Shown piece by piece: positions 57,313 through 64,000 of a stretch of 64,000 nt of DNA. Positions within the stretch are counted from its first letter, which is position 1; the number at the start of each line of letters is the position of its first letter. A program made the position numbers and the translations under genes. This DNA comes from Shewanella electrica (GTDB taxonomy: Bacteria; Pseudomonadota; Gammaproteobacteria; Enterobacterales; Shewanellaceae). The stretch lies in the NCBI RefSeq assembly GCF_022321485.1, contig NZ_JAKOGG010000003.1:62001-126000 (forward strand), written 5' to 3'. Under the pieces are notes generated by a model. It searched no databases and had not been told where the DNA came from. It worked only from the letters and a program-made list of their open reading frames with translations.

Positions 57313-58056
57313 ATGAAGACATTATCAATTGATTCCCCCTGCCCGGTTTGCCATGCAGGCAAACTGCTCACCGTTAACTGGCGGATCATGCACGAGCAAG
57401 CCAAAGACAGTGAATACGGCATCATGCTGGCAAATTTACACCACGAACGGGCATTAAAAGCGGGCGATATCTATTGCTGCCAACACTGTAATGAGCGCTG
57501 GTATCTCGACAGCAAACAACGCATGTTAGCCCATATCTCGGCCGACAAACTGCCGTTAGTGAGCGCTTGGCACGACCAAGCATTAACCCTCAGCGCTGAG
57601 CAATACCAACTGCTGGCCGCAATAGAAAACTGCAATACGTTAGATCGGCGCCAAGCACACGCGATCCCCTGCCAAGTCACCACCAAAGATGGCACGGTAT
57701 ATCCGTTTGCCGAAGTGGTCATTCAACGCGATGCACCGGTGGAAGACTACCGTGATTACCAGCTAGCGTCAGAGATTGCCGCCATCAGCGCCAGCCCATA
57801 TGCGCTGCCCAAAGCGGTACGTCACGAATGCGGTTGGGCACAAGAAATCCGCATGGGCTTTGCCCCGACACTGCTACTGTTATCCAATGGTGAGCGAGTT
57901 ACCGTCAACGGCATCAGCACCTTTATCAACCTCGAAGGCGTGGATGCCAGCAAAACTCAAGTGAGTGAATTACCCCGATCTATGGTCGATTTTCCAAAGA
58001 TCTATCACTTCCAAGGCAAGATTATCTCGTTTATCGCCTCGCCAGCGCCTAAATAG
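57313..58056 (+). CDS. Zinc-ribbon protein of unknown function
   Basis: The 247-residue protein has two CxxC pairs, CPVC at residues 10-13 and CQHC at about 56-59, forming a probable zinc ribbon, then an alpha/beta region ending FHFQGKIISFIASPAPK-like sequence. I do not recognise the family. Upstream CAAGGAAGTTGT is identical to the one before the DUF4132 gene, but the distance to this ATG is long (12 bases). It may be read through from the yeh operon 63 bases upstream. Confidence 0.65.
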   Translation: MKTLSIDSPCPVCHAGKLLTVNWRIMHEQAKDSEYGIMLANLHHERALKAGDIYCCQHCNERWYLDSKQRMLAHISADKLPLVSAWHDQALTLSAEQYQLLAAIENCNTLDRRQAHAIPCQVTTKDGTVYPFAEVVIQRDAPVEDYRDYQLASEIAAISASPYALPKAVRHECGWAQEIRMGFAPTLLLLSNGERVTVNGISTFINLEGVDASKTQVSELPRSMVDFPKIYHFQGKIISFIASPAPK

Positions 58057-58110
58057 TGCCGTTGAAACAGAGAACACGGATAGCAACATGCAATATAAAG
58101 GACTGATTCA

Positions 58111-59334
58111 ATGCCATTATTAGCCACTCCCAAGCGCATATTTTCCCTGCTGTTGGCGCTAATGTCACTGGTGGCTCTGCCCAGCAGCGCCGCAGAAGAT
58201 TGGCTCACTCAAGATGAAAACGGCCAAACGTTACTACACCGCATCTTTGACGGTAGCGCTTGGCGAGACAAACGCGATATTGATCAGCAAGTCGCGTTAA
58301 CGCTCGCCTTTAACAAAGGCGAAATTGACCCCAATCTTCGCGATAAGTACGGCTACACTGCGGCACATTACGCGATTAAACACCTGTGTGTTCGCCAAGG
58401 TTATGACCGACAAACGCAAAAGCCCACATTTGCCACCGATCTATCGTTGGTCACTTTGCTACTGAAACAACCCCAGCTCGACCCAAATATTCGCGACAAC
58501 TACTATCGCTCGACACCGCTGATGCTGCTGTTGGTTTCCATTGAAGAAATCTTTCGTGATGGCTGCTATCAACGGGTCGCCGCAGCCACCAACGCCTTAC
58601 TGACCCACCAAGATTTACGCCTTAATTACCGCAACAACGTTGACCACACCTTGGCGACCCTGCTTGACGATTGGGCTCACGAACAACGCTTTCAAGATCA
58701 CTTCAAGCAACTATTGGCAGAACACCAGATAGACGTAGCAGAACACTATGACTTACCGCAAAGTCGCGGCATGTGGAACACGCTCAACAATGCCGTAAAT
58801 GATGGGCGCACGACGTTGGATGATTATGATTTTTATGAAAAAGCGGTTGTTAGCTACCTCGCCAAGAACGCCGATCCCAGCTATGCCAAAGACCGTTATC
58901 CCGCACTCGCCTTAGTGGCAGATGCACGTAACCGCCCCTACGGTACCAATGTTGCCGTCAATAACCAACTGCGCGCCAAACTGAGCGCACTGTTGTTGCA
59001 ACATGGCGCCGATATCAATGATATCAACGACCGCGGCGAATCCGTCTTCGCAATCGCGCTGCAAAGCAAGAATCTGCCGTTAGTAAAAGTGCTATTAGCG
59101 AGCCCAACGCTGGAGTTCAATACGCAAGACAACCAAGGCAATACGCCGATAATGAGCTACATCAGTTATCAGTGGTCGAGCGATAACTTCGCCGAGATGA
59201 TGGCCCTGCTGCAGCAACATCAGCAGGCGATGGACATGAGCATTAAAAACTATCAAGGGCAGACCTTGGCCGACATGATTACCAAGGTGAGAAAATCTTA
59301 TAACAAAGCCATTTTTAAGGCGTGGGACAAATAA
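58111..59334 (+). CDS. Secreted ankyrin-repeat protein
   Basis: The 407-residue protein begins with a signal peptide (about residues 1-30, ALMSLVALPSSAAEDW). Ankyrin-like units appear at about 35-60 (NGQTLLHRIFDGS), 72-95 (YGYTAAHYAIKH), 110-130 (DPNIRDNYYRSTPLMLLL) and again at about 290-345 (GADINDINDRGESVFAIALQ and FNTQDNQGNTPIM). Ankyrin repeats bind proteins. It lies after the zinc-ribbon gene with a 54-base gap. Another ankyrin gene lies at the right edge of the window. Confidence 0.8.
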   Translation: MPLLATPKRIFSLLLALMSLVALPSSAAEDWLTQDENGQTLLHRIFDGSAWRDKRDIDQQVALTLAFNKGEIDPNLRDKYGYTAAHYAIKHLCVRQGYDRQTQKPTFATDLSLVTLLLKQPQLDPNIRDNYYRSTPLMLLLVSIEEIFRDGCYQRVAAATNALLTHQDLRLNYRNNVDHTLATLLDDWAHEQRFQDHFKQLLAEHQIDVAEHYDLPQSRGMWNTLNNAVNDGRTTLDDYDFYEKAVVSYLAKNADPSYAKDRYPALALVADARNRPYGTNVAVNNQLRAKLSALLLQHGADINDINDRGESVFAIALQSKNLPLVKVLLASPTLEFNTQDNQGNTPIMSYISYQWSSDNFAEMMALLQQHQQAMDMSIKNYQGQTLADMITKVRKSYNKAIFKAWDK

Positions 59335-59684
59335 ACCGTACCAGCGCGGTAACGTTATCTCCCTACCATTGACCGCGCGCAGTGAAGGCACGCGATTGTC
59401 ACCACGGTCGCAGTTTGGTGATAACCAATGGCAAACATTGAACTTATTGCCAGCTAAAAGTACCAAATAGGCTGTAAGATCAATAACTAGGTGCTGACTG
59501 TTGCGGGTCATTTTTGCGGTAGGCAGAGCACGCACGCGACTTATTCGCACCTTCTCTAGCAAACTCCGATAACGAGTCTAAGCATCAATGGAGCTTTAAA
59601 CGATGCTCCAACATTGATTAACCACGATGCGTTTGATCCATTCAGGCCAAGCGCAGCACAGCACAGCAACTAAAAAGGAAGATT
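59335..59684. other. Intergenic region, no feature recognised
   Basis: A 350-base gap after the ankyrin gene. It has no credible gene or terminator in my reading. AAAAAGGAAGATT at about 59672-59684 is the ribosome-binding site of the next gene. Confidence 0.4.
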
Positions 59685-60203
59685 ATGTCTATTCAAGACA
59701 ATACGCAGACGACATCTACCGACTTTCAATTCAACAACACCGATTATCAATATCGTTGGGGCGAAAATGGCCAACATGAGTTCACCCCTGCTGACCAGCC
59801 CGATTTAGAACAATGGCAAGACATGATCACCATCAATGTATTGCCGCAAGTCACCGACGGTGACACCTTGGCAGCGGTTGCCAACAATATTCTCGAGCAT
59901 TACCAAGAGCACGGTATGATCATTAACACCGCCTCGGTACCACGCACAGACACCAGCCCCGCAGAGCACCTCGTTGTGGCGGTATTGGGTACCGAAGCGT
60001 TTTTAGAAATGGCGATGGCACGTATTCGTCTTGATGGCGACATCGGCACCGCAATTGTGGTTTCACATCGCGTTTACGGTGAAAATGTCGGGGATGATAT
60101 GAGTGCTTGGTTGCAACAACATGGCCCAGCATTGGAGCAAGAGCTTATGAATTGGCAGAATATCCCCAACGCCGCCGTACTCGCTGGCCTCAGCAGTAAT
60201 TAA
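59685..60203 (+). CDS. Soluble protein of unknown function
   Basis: The 172-residue protein begins MSIQDNTQTTSTDFQFNN. It contains a long alpha/beta region with EHLVVAVLGTEAFLEMAMARIRLDGDIGTAIVVSHRVYG-like sequence. It has no signal peptide, membrane helix or known motif. AAAAAGGAAG lies 3-4 bases before the ATG. The 60213 gene starts 9 bases after it, so the two form an operon. I do not recognise either family. Confidence 0.6.
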   Translation: MSIQDNTQTTSTDFQFNNTDYQYRWGENGQHEFTPADQPDLEQWQDMITINVLPQVTDGDTLAAVANNILEHYQEHGMIINTASVPRTDTSPAEHLVVAVLGTEAFLEMAMARIRLDGDIGTAIVVSHRVYGENVGDDMSAWLQQHGPALEQELMNWQNIPNAAVLAGLSSN

Positions 60204-60212
60204 GGAATCCCC

Positions 60213-60542
60213 ATGACAGACTTTGCCCCGCCATCACAGCCGAACCATTTTGATTTAGCGCTAAAAGCGCATCTTGATGCCGCCATTGGCCCGTGGCTGG
60301 CGCGGCAAATGTTTGTTAGTGACGCATTTGATGCGCTGTATACCGCCTTAGCAGAAAAGTCTGAGCAGTTAACAACTGCGTCGACGGTCTCCAAACAAAT
60401 CCTGCTCAGCTTTATTCAAGCAATTACCGTACTAGAAGCTGTGCAAGACCCACGCGCCGACAAGTTTAAACGCCTGCTAGAACTTATCGCCAAGAACGAA
60501 GCCGCCAGCGATCGTCAGCCGGGTGTACCACGGATTTTTTGA
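60213..60542 (+). CDS. Small helical protein of unknown function
   Basis: The 109-residue product (MTDFAPPSQPNHFDLALK) is mostly helical, with no signal or known motif. AAGGAATCCCC before the ATG provides a good ribosome-binding site. It follows the 59685 gene by 9 bases. Both may act together, for instance as a small accessory pair; this is a guess. Frame +2 of the following bases carries a protein-like fragment. Confidence 0.55.
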   Translation: MTDFAPPSQPNHFDLALKAHLDAAIGPWLARQMFVSDAFDALYTALAEKSEQLTTASTVSKQILLSFIQAITVLEAVQDPRADKFKRLLELIAKNEAASDRQPGVPRIF

Positions 60543-60634
60543 GTGATGGGATTCAGGCTAGCCTCACCGAAATCATTTCCCCTGAAGTGTTCAATCTGTT
60601 GCAAGATAGCAAGTTTCCAGATGAGTTATATTGA
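60539..60634 (+). pseudogene. Possible C-terminal gene remnant
   Basis: From TTG at 60539 one frame reads LSDGIQASLTEIISPEVF and on to NLLQDSKFPDELY before TGA at 60632. The amino acid make-up is protein-like, with regular helices, but there is no start with a ribosome-binding site and the frame overlaps the end of the 60213 gene by four bases. It may be the tail of a decayed gene, or of the 60213 gene after a frameshift. Confidence 0.3.
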
Positions 60635-61011
60635 ACATTCAAAGCAATAGCTTAAGCGAGGTTATGGTTCATCTTCATTTGCGGGTAAGTCAGCGTAGTG
60701 GCCTAATTTTTGACAGTTAATACATATTAAAGTGAAAATGCTGTTGCTTGTCTCAACATTCGATAGCTACATTGCGCTTTCGCTTATCATCTGCTTGGTT
60801 ATGAGCCTAAAAGTGATTTAGCGAAGTAATGGCGCTTCAATAAAAAGGCGTAACTGGCGATTCACTAACTTGATACTATTGATTAGTATTAAGTATTAAT
60901 AAACTCACTAACTCGCCATGAAAGATAACATATTAGAACATCAAGAATTATCACTGACATATTTCTACATTATATTTGATGATGAGTTAGTGTAATTTTT
61001 TATATTTTTCA
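60635..61011. other. AT-rich intergenic region
   Basis: About 375 bases with high AT content. TCACTAACT occurs at about 60862 and 60905. A 25-codon frame at 60918-60995 (MKDNILEHQELSLTY) lacks support. No terminator or promoter was recognised. The base composition differs from the island to the left. Confidence 0.4.
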
Positions 61012-61434
61012 TCAGGTTTCTGGCAAAAATGTACTGGTACACAATCTATTATAAAAGTTTCCATTGGTATTTGTATATGTCACAACACTTGAGTTGAAGT
61101 CAAAAACAATCGTCACGACTTCAGCTCCATCATTATAGTTTTGAGAAAATATAGCTCGTCCATTATCTTTAAATCTAGACGGATTAGCTAACGAAAACAC
61201 CCCCGAGTATAACCCAGTAGTCATTTTAAGTAATTTGTTATTGTCGACAAAAATTGAAAAATGAAAATCTCTTCCAAAATATTCCTTATCAAAATTATGT
61301 TCTACCACTCCTTGCTCGCCATACTCAATAGCCGCACAAGTCATATCCTTAATCACACCATTTTGAAGAACTTTGTCTGCATAAGCATTTCCAGCGAATA
61401 AAATTAATAATGCGACAACATAATATTTAGTCAT
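61012..61434 (-). CDS. Small secreted protein of unknown function
   Basis: The product (140 residues) begins MTKYYVVALLILFAGNAYADKV, a signal peptide with cleavage after AYA. The mature part has two cysteines (one in MTCAAIEYGEQ and one near the C-terminus, RLCTST) that may bridge, and is otherwise beta-rich. I do not recognise it. ATG 61434 has AAGGA upstream; an ATG at 61464 is open but has a weak context. It is AT-rich and isolated, suggesting horizontal gain. Confidence 0.6.
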   Translation of the reverse strand: MTKYYVVALLILFAGNAYADKVLQNGVIKDMTCAAIEYGEQGVVEHNFDKEYFGRDFHFSIFVDNNKLLKMTTGLYSGVFSLANPSRFKDNGRAIFSQNYNDGAEVVTIVFDFNSSVVTYTNTNGNFYNRLCTSTFLPET

Positions 61435-61810
61435 CTTTTCTAATCCTTGAAATTTAAATAACATTAATCAAAAATAATACTAAGACCAATATGCAGCCTT
61501 TCTAAATTTTTAGTAAATGTTACTTTAGAAGAGTTAGCCGCATGTCACATAATTGGTGCTAGAAGGAGCAAATAAGCAAGTAGAATCAGCCCAAAACTAA
61601 AGGAAAATGAGCATAATTACAACAATCTGAGAGCGTTAACTCGTGATTTTTGCATGTTAATAACTCAACATGCAAATCGATTAGCTCAGTTTCGTTTGTG
61701 TTGAGCAGTTGCATGCTCTGTACGTCGGTTGAAAAATGAAGTTTGACCGATTTATTCATCAGCCATACCTTAATAATCAAAATGTTACTGGATTTGAACA
61801 AGGGACATTC
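61435..61810. other. AT-rich intergenic region with inverted repeat
   Basis: About 375 bases. TTTGCATGTT (61649-61658) is followed by its complement AACATGCAAA (61667-61676) around an 8-base loop. The left part of this hairpin is also copied at 62511-62535. A weak 57-71 codon frame runs through it on the minus strand and is not convincing. Confidence 0.45.
61641..61665. repeat. Direct repeat, left copy
   Basis: The 25 bases ending in TGCATGTTAATAACT match those at 62511-62535 at 22 positions, with three changes in the left part. The copies are exactly 870 bases apart and bracket the frameshifted gene at 61811-62481. Confidence 0.7.
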
Positions 61811-62481
61811 ATGGATGATTCTACAATTCTTTAGAACGGAGTCTAATAGGTTGCGATGGTGGCAATATTCGCGCCCCGCTTTGGTTTTCTGGCTTGGAGT
61901 GGGGGACTTCCGATGAAAAGATAACAGCGGAGATGACTAGACCTACCTACGCCATGTCGAATTATCTTGTGCCATATTTATCAAAGAGTTGGAAAAGCGA
62001 AAATCCAGGACTTTTAAAATGGCAGTTTGATCAAAAGATCTCGAAATTATCATTTTATATAACTGATTATGAAGGTCATTATCGGGATTATATGCGCAAT
62101 AAATACTGTGAAGCTGATTCGAGCGAGTTTAAAGTAAACTTATTTCCTCTTCCGGCAAAAAGCATTGACGAATGGTCAGATGCGCATATTGAACGGACCA
62201 AAACTCGAATTAAGTACCATTACCGAACATATTGCGCCCAAAATCGGTTCAAGCTTCTACACGCCTTGGTTGACGAGTTTAAGCCAAAAGTTATCGTCTG
62301 TTTTGGTCAGGGCTATTTGGAAGAGTTCAAGCTAGCCTTTTGGGGGGATGGTACACCACAATCTCTTAAAGAGACAAAACATGAGATAGGCGAGCGAAAC
62401 AGCATATCGCTGTTTGAGTCAGATCACGCTACAAAGCCAATTGTAGCGCCATTTTTGGGGCGAAATTTGACTGAGGATTGA
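61811..62481 (+). pseudogene. Frameshifted gene of unknown function
   Basis: The ATG at 61811 has a strong AAGGGA six bases before it and reads MDDSTIL, then stops at 61832. One frame away, the sequence from about 61834 continues as protein: ERSLIGCDGGNIRAPLWFSG then LEWGTSDEKITAEMTR, up to the stop at 62481. No start codon exists in that second frame before TTG 61894. I infer a one-base loss near 61830. The C-terminal part includes LVDEFKPKVIVCFGQGYLEEF. I do not recognise the family; some uracil-DNA-glycosylase-like proteins have similar ends, but this is weak. If the TTG is used, 195 residues are made. Confidence 0.6.
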
Positions 62482-62510
62482 GTTAAGGATGATTGCAGAC
62501 GCCGTTAAAC

Positions 62511-62535
62511 ACGCGATTTCTGCATGTTAATAACT
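62511..62535. repeat. Direct repeat, right copy
   Basis: Partner of the repeat at 61641-61665; TGCATGTTAATAACT is identical in both. This copy lacks the inverted half that makes a hairpin in the left copy. Confidence 0.7.
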
Positions 62536-62642
62536 ATTTAAATGGTCGTTTCATCGCCAGTGCCTCAAAACTGTTGTTCTCAAAGCAAAAATGTCAGCAC
62601 AGTCATCACTTGTGTACAATTCAAAGAAATATTTTTAAATAC

Positions 62643-62674
62643 AAACAGGCCTGCATTTGCAGGCCTGTTTTTTC
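62643..62674. terminator. Bidirectional terminator before the ankyrin gene
   Basis: AAACAGGCCTGC (62643-62654) pairs perfectly with GCAGGCCTGTTT (62659-62670) around ATTT, followed by a T-run. It can end the frameshifted gene and the converging ankyrin gene. Confidence 0.92.
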
Positions 62675-62691
62675 TTAGTTGTGCGCTGGAG

Positions 62692-64000
62692 TTAATTCAC
62701 TGGCCCACGGGCGGCGGCGAGTTGCATCATGCCGACGCAATCTGCCATCTGCCGCTCTTTGGCAACTTCCAGCGGTGATTGGCCTTGCTCGTTGAGCGCA
62801 AGTGGATCGGCACCTCCAAGGACTAACGCCATGATCACTGGTTTCACGCAGGCTTCGTAGTGCTGTTCATCGCCACGGAAGAAGGTGGCGAAATGCAGCG
62901 GCGTGTTGCCACGTTCATCGCTGTGGTTGACGTCATGGCCTTGGCTTAATGCGGCTTTGACGATAGCAACATTGCCTTGATAGGCGGCCAAATGCAGCGG
63001 AGTCATGCCCCAGTTATTGGCTTGATATGGCACCTTAAACTGCTGTTGCAACAGCGTGAACCAACTGCTCGCCAACTCGAAATCGGCATGTTGTGCGACT
63101 GCATGCAGCAGGTTATCGCCGTCGGCTTCTACGGTGTTAGCAACCTCTTCCAGATTGAGGTATTGCAGTAATAATTGCTGCGCTTCATGGCCGGTATAAC
63201 GCAGGGCAAACCAGATCAGTGACGGCCCCTCACCTTGGGTCGCCAGCGACGCGCCGAGTTTGATTAAATGCGGCACTAACGCCAGCTGTGGCCGATACAG
63301 TGCTAACATCAACGGCGTGAAGCCTTCTTTTTGACTGGCGAGATTAACATTAGCGCCGCCAGTCACCAGCAGATTGAGCGTTTGCATCTTCTCGGCGGCT
63401 TGCAGTGCCAGTTGCTCCTCTTCTGGCAGTTCGCTGTCTATCTCAATATCTACAGCGCGATTGTTCATCAAAGCGCGAATAAGCGGCGTGTTGCCCTGCT
63501 CGTTATACATATCGACGTTGGCACCGCGACCAAGTAACTCGGCCACCACCAAGTTTTCGCCTAATGCGGCAGCAAGGTGCAGTGGACTATCGCCATCTTC
63601 ATCAACAGCATTGATATCCGCGCCCGCATCTAACAGCATTTTCAAGCCAGTTAAACGCCGCTGCGGCTCAGTAGTTTCATAGTCAATCACCTTATGTAAA
63701 CAGCTTTGTGGTGGCCAACCGCCGCTGGCACTCGGGTCGGCGCCAAGGTCAAGCAGATAGCGCATCCACAGCAAACGCGAGTTAACTGAGGCAAACACCA
63801 ACGGTGTCGCTTTCGTGGCTTCGTTACGCTCAGTCACGTCCAACATGCCTTTGCGCTGCAACAGTTGCAGATATTCCAACACCCGCTCTTGGCTTAATCC
63901 GCTGCGGCTGTTCATCAAGAAATGCACATAGTGTTCACCATTGCCGCTGATAGGCTGATGCGGATCGGCGCCGTTATCTAATAGCAGCTCAACCACATCC
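62692..64000 (-). CDS. Ankyrin-repeat protein, N-terminus missing
   Basis: The frame is open to the right edge, so the N-terminus is outside the window; the first visible residues are VVELLLDNGADPHQ, itself an ankyrin unit. About ten ankyrin repeats follow over about 434 residues, with clear consensus units such as DEDGDSPLHLAAALGENLVVAELLGRG, NEQGNTPLIRAL, GMTPLHLAAYQGN and ERGNTPLHFATFF. No signal peptide can be assessed. It ends near a strong terminator. Ankyrin proteins bind partners, and some act as toxin or immunity proteins; no specific role is visible. Confidence 0.85.
   Translation of the reverse strand, partial: DVVELLLDNGADPHQPISGNGEHYVHFLMNSRSGLSQERVLEYLQLLQRKGMLDVTERNEATKATPLVFASVNSRLLWMRYLLDLGADPSASGGWPPQSCLHKVIDYETTEPQRRLTGLKMLLDAGADINAVDEDGDSPLHLAAALGENLVVAELLGRGANVDMYNEQGNTPLIRALMNNRAVDIEIDSELPEEEQLALQAAEKMQTLNLLVTGGANVNLASQKEGFTPLMLALYRPQLALVPHLIKLGASLATQGEGPSLIWFALRYTGHEAQQLLLQYLNLEEVANTVEADGDNLLHAVAQHADFELASSWFTLLQQQFKVPYQANNWGMTPLHLAAYQGNVAIVKAALSQGHDVNHSDERGNTPLHFATFFRGDEQHYEACVKPVIMALVLGGADPLALNEQGQSPLEVAKERQMADCVGMMQLAAARGPVN

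Noticed and set aside
59335-59684. Transposase remnant on the minus strand
   Set aside because: Translated pieces did not resemble a transposase family.
60918-60995. 25-codon ATG frame MKDNILEHQELSLTY
   Set aside because: Too short, in AT-rich sequence, and without a ribosome-binding site.
61586-61759. 57-codon minus-strand frame through the hairpin repeat (MNKSVKLHFSTDV)
   Set aside because: Weak ribosome site; it runs over a repeat that is also copied outside any frame, so coding is doubtful.
61641-62535. Integron attC pair around the frameshifted gene
   Set aside because: I looked for the GTTRRRY and RYYYAAC core boxes and the usual long imperfect palindrome; they do not fit, so I report only direct repeats.

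Overview
The window looks like chromosomal DNA of a Shewanella-type marine gammaproteobacterium. I infer this from the family versions seen: a short PutA without the DNA-binding N-terminus, NhaP2, an HX4E lauroyltransferase, and the E. coli-like set hldE, glnE, ygiF, ygiM in the same order but spread apart. No database search was possible, so genus level is inference. No rRNA, tRNA, CRISPR array or intact insertion sequence was seen.

Layout. 1-4.5 kb: the 5' part of cysJ (sulfite reductase flavoprotein, minus) diverges from pntAB (proton-translocating transhydrogenase). 4.5-8 kb: minus-strand small genes (a CBS-domain protein, a membrane-anchored protein with a perfect CRP-type site at its start, a zinc-ribbon rhomboid protease, a TetR regulator). 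8-18.3 kb: envelope and nitrogen housekeeping (an HExxH protein coupled to hldE, lpxL, nhaP2, an L,D-transpeptidase, an M14 peptidase, glnE). 18.3-25.2 kb: an inserted membrane-stress/polyamine island of eight genes: lipoprotein, double DUF350, membrane aminopropyltransferase-like protein, DUF2170, PspA/IM30, DUF2491, a small ribbon-helix-helix-like protein and a K+ channel. Three copies of one 13-bp palindrome mark its two upstream regions. 25.2-34.2 kb: ygiF-like CYTH phosphatase, a Pho-box-led DUF47-pit pair, ygiM-like SH3 protein, putA, a dicarboxylate symporter and a tiny HTH gene. 34.3-39.7 kb: cydDC and rhlE.

39.7-47 kb is more accessory: a DUF3626-like protein, then short genes of types common among toxin-immunity proteins (barstar-like, HEAT-like, SMI1/KNR4-like), an M23 peptidase, a DUF2127 membrane protein, then ggt and a GFA-family gene. 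47.2-57.2 kb is a five-gene operon matching E. coli yehI-L-M-P-Q: a giant DUF4132 protein, MoxR AAA+ ATPase, DUF5682, VWA protein with complete MIDAS, and SWIM zinc finger. 57.3-64 kb is an accessory tail: a zinc-ribbon protein, two ankyrin proteins (one cut by the window end), unknown small genes and a frameshifted gene lying between imperfect direct repeats 870 bp apart.

The two systems most worth attention are the PspA/DUF350/aminopropyltransferase/K+ channel island with its repeated operator, and the yehILMPQ ATPase-VWA operon. Both are recognisable families whose biological job is not settled.
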